Positions 1 to 5,847 of a stretch of DNA of 6,400 nucleotides are shown here, in pieces (within the stretch, counting starts at the first letter, position 1; each line of letters opens with the position of its first letter). The position numbers were made by a program, and so were the translations under genes. The notes beneath the pieces are model-generated. The model ran no database searches. It was not told the DNA's origin and saw only the letters and a program-made list of their open reading frames with translations. The stretch is from positions 1 through 6,400 of the forward strand of contig JAHFEI010000125.1 in the NCBI GenBank assembly GCA_023248615.1, in the 5' to 3' direction. This stretch comes from Nitrospinales bacterium. GTDB lineage: Bacteria; Nitrospinota_A; UBA7883; JACRGQ01.

Positions 1-1
1 C

Positions 2-646
2 GTGGAACTGACCCGCGCCACCATAGTGCTTGCCGGAGCCGAACTTGCCGGAGCCGGGCCGATTGAGGGAACTTGGGTTGGACCTCACTCGAAACTTATT
101 TTTAATAAGGACGGCACGGGCAGGGCGGACGTTGTGAGCCTCAAATGTAGCACCGACACTACATGGTCTACAAACGGCAACGCGCTTACTTTTACCGAGA
201 CGAAATCGACATGCAAGGGAATGGAGAGTTTCCTGAACATACCACATAACGGCTATTACTCGATGTCTGCGGATGGCAACAAACTTGTCATGGTCATGCA
301 AAAGGTTCCCCCGTTCCACGCCACCGGCAGTACTGCCATATCAGTAATGGCTAAAGAGGGAACTACTCTTCCTGCCGCTCCGCCGCCGCCTACAGGTTTT
401 ACTGCCACCAAGTCCGGCCCTGGGCAGGTTAGCACAAGCTGGGCGGTGGTCTCGGGCGCAGACGCTTACAATGCATTTTGCATGACAGACCCAATGACCG
501 GAAAGAATACTGTGGTGATGGGGGTCTTGTCCGGAACCTCGGCAACATTAACCGGCCTCACGGCGGGACAGAAATATAATTGTTTTGTAAGCGCCCTCAA
601 TGCCGGTGGGATGCAGCAATCGAGCATTGTAGCGGTCAGACCATAG
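2..646 (+). CDS. Lipocalin-like / fibronectin type III domain protein, 5'-truncated
   Basis: The frame is open to the left edge and stops with TAG at 644-646; 214 residues are visible. The GTG at position 2 is probably an internal Val codon, because no signal peptide or ribosome site can be seen, so the true start likely lies upstream. Residues about 21-117 look like a small lipocalin-like beta barrel: it opens with IEGTW, then alternating strands such as KLIFNKDGTGRA and ALTFTE. A Pro-rich linker (AAPPPP, 125-130) leads to a fibronectin type III-like domain (about 131-214) with SWAVVSGADAYNAF and LTGLTAGQKYNCFVSALN. Cysteines C49/C71 and C160/C194 could form one disulfide per domain, which would suit export to the periplasm or outer surface. 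It converges on the respiratory operon and shares no promoter with it. The exact role is unknown; binding or adhesion is only a guess from the folds. The domain calls rest on pattern reading, not a profile search. Confidence 0.7.
   Translation: MELTRATIVLAGAELAGAGPIEGTWVGPHSKLIFNKDGTGRADVVSLKCSTDTTWSTNGNALTFTETKSTCKGMESFLNIPHNGYYSMSADGNKLVMVMQKVPPFHATGSTAISVMAKEGTTLPAAPPPPTGFTATKSGPGQVSTSWAVVSGADAYNAFCMTDPMTGKNTVVMGVLSGTSATLTGLTAGQKYNCFVSALNAGGMQQSSIVAVRP
29..56 (+). repeat. Short in-frame tandem repeat, 15-nt period
   Basis: A 13-nt word (cttgccggagccg) occurs at 29-41 and again at 44-56, giving a 15-nt period in the coding frame and encoding LAGAELAGA. Only two copies are visible. The array might continue to the left of the window, since the gene itself does. 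Confidence 0.5.
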
Positions 647-663
647 GACAGAGAGACGGCCTA

Positions 664-682
664 AGGGCCATTTCAATGCCCT
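664..682. terminator. Weak hairpin between convergent genes, possible terminator
   Basis: AGGGC at 664-668 pairs with GCCCT at 678-682; two further A-T pairs are possible if C669 is bulged. It lies in the 70-nt gap between the stop codons of two convergent genes, where a bidirectional terminator would be expected. No T-run follows on either strand, so this is not a convincing intrinsic terminator. Confidence 0.25.
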
Positions 683-716
683 AAACGGTTATTGTCCTGT
701 TGGACTCTGGAACGGT

Positions 717-1106
717 TTACCAGCCCTCGCCGTCGGTGTACATCGGGTGGATAAGGTCGCGGACCGAGATTATCCCGATTATCTTTGCGTTTTCGGTAAC
801 GCCAAGATGGCGCACGTAGTTCTTGTCCATCATGTCGCCAGCTTCCGTAAGGGAGCTGTTGAGGTCGATGGTGAATACCTCTTTCGTCATGATGTCGCCG
901 ACTGGTGTCTTCGTAGCGTCTTTGCCGGGAGCCATCACCTTCCTTATAAGGTCGGTGTCTGTGGCAACGCCGACAATCTGCCCTTTTTCTTCGATGAAGA
1001 TAGAAGAGAATTTTTTCTCCGTCAGCGTCTTTGCCGCATCCATGGCGGTGGATGACAACGGAATGGTATTGAGAACCCGCGCCATCCTGTCTTTTACTTT
1101 AACCAT
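717..1106 (-). CDS. Two-CBS-domain protein (putative adenylate sensor)
   Basis: This 129-residue soluble protein consists almost wholly of a tandem CBS pair. The first domain is about residues 7-58 (IPLSSTAMDAAKTLTEKK, then GVATDTDLIRKVM) and the second about 69-122 (VGDIMTKEVFTI, then GIISVRDLIHPM). The (G)(V/I)xxxxDL pattern ending each repeat is typical of the family. Such pairs form a Bateman module that commonly binds AMP, ADP, ATP, NAD or S-adenosylmethionine and regulates a partner. No effector domain, DNA-binding helix or membrane segment is present, so it should act by contacting another protein. The ATG directly follows the TAG stop of the oxidoreductase gene (zero spacing), and its ribosome site lies inside that gene, so the two are probably translationally coupled. 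That makes the oxidoreductase or the whole quinol-oxidising complex its most likely target, which is an inference. It is the last gene of the operon. Confidence 0.9.
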   Translation of the reverse strand: MVKVKDRMARVLNTIPLSSTAMDAAKTLTEKKFSSIFIEEKGQIVGVATDTDLIRKVMAPGKDATKTPVGDIMTKEVFTIDLNSSLTEAGDMMDKNYVRHLGVTENAKIIGIISVRDLIHPMYTDGEGW

Positions 1107-2867
1107 CTACTTACTCCCCTCTGGAACACCCTTTTTGGTTTTAGACCCCTTTTTGTAACAGGTAAAATCTATCGAGTCCGTCGGACAAACCTGGCTACAG
1201 AAGGTACAGCGGATGCAAAGGTCGCGGTCGATTTCAACTCCTGTAATCCCCTGCTGGGTCAATCCTATGTTCTCGTTATATAGCCTGTTAAACTCCAGTT
1301 CAGAAAGCTCGGCCATGCCCAGGCACCTCTGTGGGCAGACATCTACGCAGTTCCCGCAAAGTATGCACGTCTCGGAGTTGTAGGTCCAAGTGTGGCTACA
1401 CTGGAAACATCGGGCCGCCTCTTCCATGGCATCCTGCTTGTCATAAGTGCGCTCCACTTCCTCAAAGGTTTTCAGGCGCATGTCAATATTGATATTTTCC
1501 GGATAGTGGCGCTGAATATTGTCGTATTCCGCCTTTTTGACCGGCACTTGGCTGTTCAGCTTTTCCAGCGGTTTTTCCACCTTGTATTCCCCGCGCGTGT
1601 TGCGCAGGTAAGCATCTATGCTGATGGCGGCGCGGTGCCCGTCCGCAACTACGTTAATGACATCCCTGGTTCCCGTGATGAAATCGCCAGTGGCATAAAT
1701 GCCGGGGAGGTTGGTTTCGAATGTATCGGACTTAACGTCCAGCGTCCCCCAGTTGGTTAGGCGAAGGCCGGACTTGCCGGTGATGAAAGACATGTCTGGC
1801 GCCTGGCTGACGGCCGGCATTACATAGTCGGCTTCCAGCACAAACTCGGAGCCTTCTACCGCGCGTGGTTTGCGCCGCCCGCTTGCGTCCGGCTCGCCCA
1901 ACTCGTTCTTTATGAGCTTCAGGCCGCTTGCATTAACGCCATCCTTTGATACCACTTCCAAAGGAGCTTCGAGGTAGCGAAAAATAATCCCCTCCTCCTC
2001 GGCTTCGTGTATTTCCTTCTCGTTTACGGGTATCTCGGCGCGCGTCCTGCGGTAGACGATATAGACAGTTTTGGCCCCAAGCCGGATGCAGGAGCGCGAT
2101 ACGTCCATAGCCGTAAAACCGCCGCCGACAACGGCAACTACCTTGCCAGACATCGGAGGAAGCGAATGGCCCAGGTTGACCAGCCTCATAAAGGTAGCGC
2201 CGTGATAAACCCCTTTCAGGTCTTCGCCCGGTACCTTCATATGCACCGCCTTGTGCGCCCCGGCAGCTATTAAAATTGCCTTGTACTCGGCCTGAAGCTC
2301 GTGGAACTGTATGTCCTTGCCGACTGCAGTATTGTAGCGTATTTCTACCCCGAGGCGCTTGATGTACTCGACCTCGAAATCTATCACTTCGCGCGGCAGG
2401 CGGTAGGCCGGGATGCCATAGCGCATCATGCCGCCCGGGTGCGGAAACGACTCAAACACGGTGGGCCTGTAGCCCAGCTTTGCCAGATCGTGTGCGGTGG
2501 TAAGCCCTGCCGGGCCTGCGCCTATAATGGCCACCCTTTCAAGCGTGTTGTACCTTTGCTCCGGCAATTTAAAAGTACTATTGGAATAATCTGTCGCCGA
2601 ACGCTTCAACTGCATTATGGAAACAGACTGGTCTACCATCCTGCGGTTGCAACCACGCTCGCACCAGTGCTGGCATATCCTGCCGCAAATGGCCGGGAAG
2701 GGATTGGTTTCGCGTATCAGCCGGTGTGCCGCGTCGAAATTCCCCTCGCTGATAAACTTGATGTAACCTTCCACATCGGTATGAACCGGGCAGTTGGTCT
2801 GGCAGGGAACTCCCTCGTAAACTTTGGGGTCGGATAAAAACTCAAAATCGCGCTTCGAATCAGACAT
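1107..2867 (-). CDS. GltD/NfnB-like FAD- and NAD(P)-binding oxidoreductase with C-terminal 2x[4Fe-4S] domain
   Basis: This 586-residue protein belongs to the family of glutamate synthase small subunit and NfnB/SudA, flavoproteins that pass electrons between NAD(P)H and iron-sulfur partners. An N-terminal iron-sulfur domain (about 15-90) carries C22, C26, C61, C65, C69 and C73. The FAD Rossmann motif GAGPAG is at 116-121, followed by PGGMMRYGIPAYRLP (about 144-158), the NAD(P) motif VVGGGFTAMD (246-255) and the closing flavin motif GIYATGD (389-395). After RCFQC (487-490), a ferredoxin-like tail has two clusters, C501/C504/C507/C511 and C551/C554/C557/C561. No signal peptide or membrane segment is seen, so it is cytoplasmic. 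The ATG at 2867 is chosen over a GTG at 2876 because AAGGTG lies 6 nt before it. No glutamate synthase large subunit is nearby, so amino-acid synthesis is unlikely. Its place behind a cytochrome b/Rieske operon suggests electron exchange between NAD(P)H and that complex, directly or through ferredoxin. The family call is firm; the partner is inferred. Confidence 0.9.
   Translation of the reverse strand: MSDSKRDFEFLSDPKVYEGVPCQTNCPVHTDVEGYIKFISEGNFDAAHRLIRETNPFPAICGRICQHWCERGCNRRMVDQSVSIMQLKRSATDYSNSTFKLPEQRYNTLERVAIIGAGPAGLTTAHDLAKLGYRPTVFESFPHPGGMMRYGIPAYRLPREVIDFEVEYIKRLGVEIRYNTAVGKDIQFHELQAEYKAILIAAGAHKAVHMKVPGEDLKGVYHGATFMRLVNLGHSLPPMSGKVVAVVGGGFTAMDVSRSCIRLGAKTVYIVYRRTRAEIPVNEKEIHEAEEEGIIFRYLEAPLEVVSKDGVNASGLKLIKNELGEPDASGRRKPRAVEGSEFVLEADYVMPAVSQAPDMSFITGKSGLRLTNWGTLDVKSDTFETNLPGIYATGDFITGTRDVINVVADGHRAAISIDAYLRNTRGEYKVEKPLEKLNSQVPVKKAEYDNIQRHYPENINIDMRLKTFEEVERTYDKQDAMEEAARCFQCSHTWTYNSETCILCGNCVDVCPQRCLGMAELSELEFNRLYNENIGLTQQGITGVEIDRDLCIRCTFCSQVCPTDSIDFTCYKKGSKTKKGVPEGSK
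1114..1121 (-). promoter_or_regulatory. Ribosome binding site for the CBS gene, inside the upstream CDS
   Basis: On the minus strand GAGGGGAG precedes the ATG at 1106 with a 7-nt spacer. It is embedded in the last codons of the oxidoreductase gene, so ribosomes finishing that gene uncover or reuse it. This supports translational coupling and fixes the CBS start. Confidence 0.7.
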
Positions 2868-2873
2868 AATACC

Positions 2874-2879
2874 CACCTT
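2874..2879 (-). promoter_or_regulatory. Ribosome binding site fixing the oxidoreductase start
   Basis: AAGGTG on the minus strand sits 6 nt before the ATG at 2867. The alternative GTG start at 2876 lies inside this motif and would have no properly spaced site of its own. Confidence 0.65.
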
Positions 2880-2913
2880 TCTTGTGCATATTCGCCGAGT
2901 TGCCTATATGTGC

Positions 2914-2932
2914 TTTTATGGTACCCATAAAA
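2914..2932. repeat. Perfect 8-bp inverted repeat in the 80-nt intergenic gap
   Basis: TTTTATGG at 2914-2921 and CCATAAAA at 2925-2932 are perfect reverse complements around TAC. The gap (2868-2947) separates the pentahaem cytochrome gene from the oxidoreductase gene and is the only long gap in the operon. As RNA it could form an AT-rich hairpin acting as an mRNA processing or stability element or a weak attenuator. As DNA it could be a dimeric regulator site. No U-tract follows, so a strong intrinsic terminator is unlikely. I see no clear -35/-10 pair in the gap. Confidence 0.5.
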
Positions 2933-2947
2933 ATCCCCATAGACAAC

Positions 2948-4201
2948 TTATTTTAGCGACGCCAAGTATTCTGTTAAGGCATTTATCTGGTCATCCGTGA
3001 AGTTAAGTTTTGTGCCCAATGCATGCCTACCCATCTTCGCCTGCGAGGTAAACAACTCTTTTAGAGCATCCTGAGACATCTTCTGCCCTACATGAGTAAG
3101 GTCTTTTGATATCTTTCCACCTTTATTATCAATGGCATGGCAGAACCAGCAGTTTGTCTTAATAAAGAGCCTTTGTCCTACCGGCAACGAGGATAAATTC
3201 GGGAACATCCTCTCAAAATCCGTTATGAAGGACGCCTTTTCCGAAGTTGCCTTCTTGGATTTCGACTCGCTGTACATATACTTAACCGGCATCTTGTTCT
3301 GCCTAAAGCTCAGGACATACACGGTCAGGGCATGAGCCTGTTTCGTCGTAAAGCCGTACACCGGCATTATGGTAGGCTCCATATGGGTAGCCGGATCGCC
3401 GGGTGTGATTTTTGGCGGATCGATGAAGTGCTGGTAAGTCCAGTTGTACTTGTTCTTTTTCCCCTCAACCCATTTCAGCACATGGGTCTGCTCGAATTCA
3501 TGCTCGGTCTTGTCGCCATACTCCGTCAGATCCGGCGCCAAAACTTCGCCGACACCCCGTATGGTATGGCAGGAGGTGCACTCCAAGGCCATATCGTTTT
3601 CCCCGTTTGTGATGTCGCGTGATACCGTCAGCATTTCCGCCCCTGACAGCGTGTACCCCTTTTCGTAGATTCTTTCGTGGCATTTGGGGCAGGATATCTG
3701 CACCATGTTATTCGCCCACATCGGGTAATCCCAATGCTCGATATCTTTCGCATGTGCTTCCTCGGTTTCTGTCGCCCTGCCCTGCCCCTGGTGGCAGATG
3801 GTGCAACCTATCTTGGCGAACTCATGCTCCCGCGCCGCGGCATGGTAACGGTACGGTTCCGGTGCATCCTTAAACGCCGGGTTGTCTACCCCTTGGTGGC
3901 AGGTGATGCACCTATCCGTAACACCCAACTCCGGATTCCATATCTGCTGGATTTTAATAGGTGTGGCCTTAAGCGATGCCAGGATTTCGGGATTCTTTTC
4001 CTTTTCTATCTCCATCTTTATGAAGTTCGCCTGGTAGGCGCGCCATTCCACATTGAACTCTAGGCCGACTGTAAATCCAAATAGCGCAAGGAGTGAAACG
4101 GCGAATATCGCATACATAAGGTTCTGGTTGCGCGTCCAGAGGTAAATGAACGAGAGGACGTTTACTATCAGTATTCCGGCTACTATTTTTTCTACCATCA
4201 T
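2948..4201 (-). CDS. Membrane-anchored pentahaem cytochrome c
   Basis: This 417-residue protein has five CXXCH haem sites at residues 98-102, 133-137, 171-175, 208-212 and 351-355. Two N-terminal hydrophobic helices (about 5-22 and 28-48) are joined by a short loop with R24; the positive-inside rule puts that loop in the cytoplasm and the haem part in the periplasm. Haems 1-3 are close together, with many nearby histidines, and probably form a bis-His group. Haem 4 starts a class I-like module ending in TIMPVYGFTTKQAHALTVYVLSF, where M279 is the likely sixth ligand. Haem 5 starts another that ends LNFTDDQINALTEYLASL. The gene begins 8 nt after the subunit IV stop and takes the place of cytochrome f or c1, so it probably receives electrons from the Rieske cluster and passes them to periplasmic carriers. 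Two ATGs are adjacent (4201 and 4198); GGGG is 3 nt before the first and 6 nt before the second, so the second may be used. No close named homologue is claimed. Confidence 0.93.
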   Translation of the reverse strand: MMVEKIVAGILIVNVLSFIYLWTRNQNLMYAIFAVSLLALFGFTVGLEFNVEWRAYQANFIKMEIEKEKNPEILASLKATPIKIQQIWNPELGVTDRCITCHQGVDNPAFKDAPEPYRYHAAAREHEFAKIGCTICHQGQGRATETEEAHAKDIEHWDYPMWANNMVQISCPKCHERIYEKGYTLSGAEMLTVSRDITNGENDMALECTSCHTIRGVGEVLAPDLTEYGDKTEHEFEQTHVLKWVEGKKNKYNWTYQHFIDPPKITPGDPATHMEPTIMPVYGFTTKQAHALTVYVLSFRQNKMPVKYMYSESKSKKATSEKASFITDFERMFPNLSSLPVGQRLFIKTNCWFCHAIDNKGGKISKDLTHVGQKMSQDALKELFTSQAKMGRHALGTKLNFTDDQINALTEYLASLK

Positions 4202-4209
4202 GTACCCCG

Positions 4210-5016
4210 TTAAATCTTGAACCAGGGGGTTTCAATTATGTACTTAACGTTAAACCCAAGCCTGAGAATGATTTTTACAAAAGTGCCGACCATCATCATC
4301 ACGTGGCTTTGCACCACAAAATACTTTATGTATCCAAGTTCCTTCAGGTAATAATCGAGCTCTTTTACCTTTTTGGAGTTAGGGAACAATTTTGTAACTA
4401 TCAGCGGCAACACCATTCCGATGGTGGCGAACCCTATGATAAGCGCAAGCCCTGTGCCAAGCGGGAGGGACTTCAGCGCAGCGCCGCCCTCTTTCAGGTG
4501 CACACCCTCGCGCACCCACGTGCCGGAGCCGATATCGTAATCAATAAAGGGCCAGTATAGTTGCCACGATGGGCCGCGCAAAAGCTGGCCGACGACTATG
4601 AGCAGGAACCAAAAAGAGATGCCGACCGTAAAAAATCCTACGGCGAAACGGCGTTTTCTGAAATCATAGTTCCCCTGCTCGGTAGGCGTCACGTCTACAT
4701 AAGGGATAAGCATAAGCCCGATGAGTATCTGCTGGGGCAACATGACGCCCGCTATCCACGGGTCGAAATAAACCAGCAACTCTTGCAGTCCGATAAAGTA
4801 CCAAGGCGCTTTGGCGGGGTTGGGCGTTTTGGCCCACTCTGCCATTTCCTCCAGCGGCGCGTACGCAAGGAACGATACGCCCCACAGGATTATCGTGATG
4901 AACAGCATCATCAAAAAGATTATCCATATCAGGTTCGGCCATGAGGAAACGCGGGGATACCCCGGCTTGTTCATGAGCATGTAGCCAGACTTGTCGCTTC
5001 TAACTTGTTCTTCCAT
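4210..5016 (-). CDS. petD: Cytochrome b C-terminal half, subunit IV-like (PetD-like), with C-terminal extension
   Basis: This 268-residue membrane protein is the C-terminal half of a split cytochrome b and supplies part of the quinol oxidation (Qo) site. Hydrophobic helices are near residues 27-50, 86-107, 124-145, 186-210 and 233-253; classical subunit IV has only the first three. The stretch from W26 through PNPAKAPWYFIGLQELL to the loop before F124 lines up with plant subunit IV from memory. The Qo motif reads APWY (70-73), with Pro at the position of the catalytic Glu of PEWY. A 40-residue loop beginning RGPSWQLYWPF precedes the extra helices. The frame is open upstream to an ATG at 5130, but the start at 5016 is chosen because a purine-rich ribosome site lies just before it and the longer form would overlap the cytochrome b6 gene by about 90 nt with no family counterpart. 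It starts 20 nt after the cytochrome b6 stop. Confidence 0.92.
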   Translation of the reverse strand: MEEQVRSDKSGYMLMNKPGYPRVSSWPNLIWIIFLMMLFITIILWGVSFLAYAPLEEMAEWAKTPNPAKAPWYFIGLQELLVYFDPWIAGVMLPQQILIGLMLIPYVDVTPTEQGNYDFRKRRFAVGFFTVGISFWFLLIVVGQLLRGPSWQLYWPFIDYDIGSGTWVREGVHLKEGGAALKSLPLGTGLALIIGFATIGMVLPLIVTKLFPNSKKVKELDYYLKELGYIKYFVVQSHVMMMVGTFVKIILRLGFNVKYIIETPWFKI

Positions 5017-5019
5017 ATT

Positions 5020-5031
5020 CCCCCCCTCTCC
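5020..5031 (-). promoter_or_regulatory. Ribosome binding site fixing the subunit IV start
   Basis: GGAGAGGGGGGG on the minus strand ends 3 nt before the ATG at 5016; the GGAG core is 11 nt upstream and AGGGG lies closer. It sits in the 20-nt gap after the cytochrome b6 stop and rules in the short start over the ATG at 5130. Confidence 0.65.
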
Positions 5032-5036
5032 AGGAC

Positions 5037-5834
5037 TCACAGCGGCCCTGAGAAGCCGTCTTTTCTTATGCGCCAGAAATGAAACACCATCAGCAGTGTT
5101 GCAATCAGCGGTAACCCGACACAGTGCCACACATAGGCGCGAACCAGCGCATTTGCGCCTATCCTGGTGCCGCCGATAATGGCGAACCGGATATCGTTAT
5201 CTATCTGCACACCCAGCAACTCGTGGAACGGCCCTTCGTAGCCCATAAGCGGCGTGGCCGAGGCCATGTTCGTGCCGACGGTAACGGCCCAAAACCCGAG
5301 TTGATCCCACGGAAGCAGGTAGCCGGTAAAGCTGAGCATCAAGGTAAGCAACAACAGAAGAACGCCAACTACCCAGTTAAGCTGGCGCGGCATCTTGTAA
5401 GAGCCGGTGTAGAAAACGCGCATCATGTGCAACATCACGCACAACACCATGGCGTGCGCCGACCATCTGTGCATATTGCGCAGGATAATGCCGAACGGCA
5501 CCATAAACCGCAGGTCCTTCATGTCGCTAAAAGCCCGGTGTTCCTCCGGCACATAGTAAAACATCAGCAGGATGCCTGTTAGCGAGAGCAACAGGAACAG
5601 GAAAAACGTTATCCCTCCCATGCACCACGAGTATCGTAGCTTCAGCCCATGCTCGCCGACCTTTGTGGGAAAGATATGCATGTAGAAGCTGGATCGCATG
5701 ACAGCCATCCGCTTGAGAAGCGTATTCGGGTAGCCGACGCGGAAAATGGATTTGTATATCGGGTTACCGGTTATCAAACCGCCGACAAAATCGAGTATTT
5801 TCTTTAACGGGGTCTTGCTTTGTCTTTCTTCCAT
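5037..5834 (-). CDS. petB: Cytochrome b6-like subunit (N-terminal half of split cytochrome b) with haem ci cysteine
   Basis: This 265-residue protein carries the two b haems of a Rieske/cytochrome b complex, moving electrons across the membrane between quinol-oxidising and quinone-reducing sites. Helix A is about 72-94, B 120-142, C 152-172 and D 233-253. Axial histidines are H122/H136 (14 apart) and H237/H252 (15 apart); the 15 spacing is the b6f type, while bc1 has 14. Other b6 hallmarks are RNMHRWSAHAMV, TGYLLPWDQLGFWAV and the C-terminus IRKDGFSGPL. C71 in RYSWCMGGIT aligns with plant b6 Cys35, which covalently binds the extra haem ci on the cytoplasmic-side quinone site. The N-terminus is about 35 residues longer than plant b6 and looks partly amphipathic. 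The ATG at 5834 lies 13 nt after the Rieske stop; an AAAGG overlapping that stop may serve as its ribosome site at a long 10-nt spacing. Identity as cytochrome b is very secure; comparison with plant b6 is from memory. Confidence 0.96.
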   Translation of the reverse strand: MEERQSKTPLKKILDFVGGLITGNPIYKSIFRVGYPNTLLKRMAVMRSSFYMHIFPTKVGEHGLKLRYSWCMGGITFFLFLLLSLTGILLMFYYVPEEHRAFSDMKDLRFMVPFGIILRNMHRWSAHAMVLCVMLHMMRVFYTGSYKMPRQLNWVVGVLLLLLTLMLSFTGYLLPWDQLGFWAVTVGTNMASATPLMGYEGPFHELLGVQIDNDIRFAIIGGTRIGANALVRAYVWHCVGLPLIATLLMVFHFWRIRKDGFSGPL

Positions 5835-5847
5835 CTTCTTTACGCCT

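Noticed and set aside
683..718. Repeated aacggtt words in the convergent gap
   Set aside because: Only 7 nt each and not palindromic; expected by chance at this length.
2301..2837. Long plus-strand frames opposite the oxidoreductase, and similar ones opposite the cytochrome genes (3677-4063, 5124-5582)
   Set aside because: They are antisense to genes with unmistakable motifs, show low-complexity or random-looking composition and have no family features.
1107..2867. Glutamate synthase small subunit (gltD)
   Set aside because: There is no large subunit nearby, a two-cluster ferredoxin tail is added, and the context is respiratory.
2868..2876. GTG start for the oxidoreductase at 2876
   Set aside because: It falls inside the AAGGTG ribosome site that is correctly spaced for the ATG at 2867.
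2860..2940. A 26-codon minus-strand reading frame in the gap between the cytochrome and oxidoreductase genes
   Set aside because: It has no ribosome site, overlaps the oxidoreductase start, spans the inverted repeat and encodes nothing recognisable.
5017..5130. Longer start for subunit IV at ATG 5130
   Set aside because: It would overlap the end of cytochrome b6 in another frame, the added 38 residues resemble no subunit IV, and a ribosome site precedes the ATG at 5016.
4210..5834. Split cytochrome b as a frameshifted or broken single gene
   Set aside because: The first part ends with the normal b6 C-terminus (SGPL) and the second starts with its own ribosome site and a subunit IV-like N-terminus, so the split is the b6f-type arrangement.
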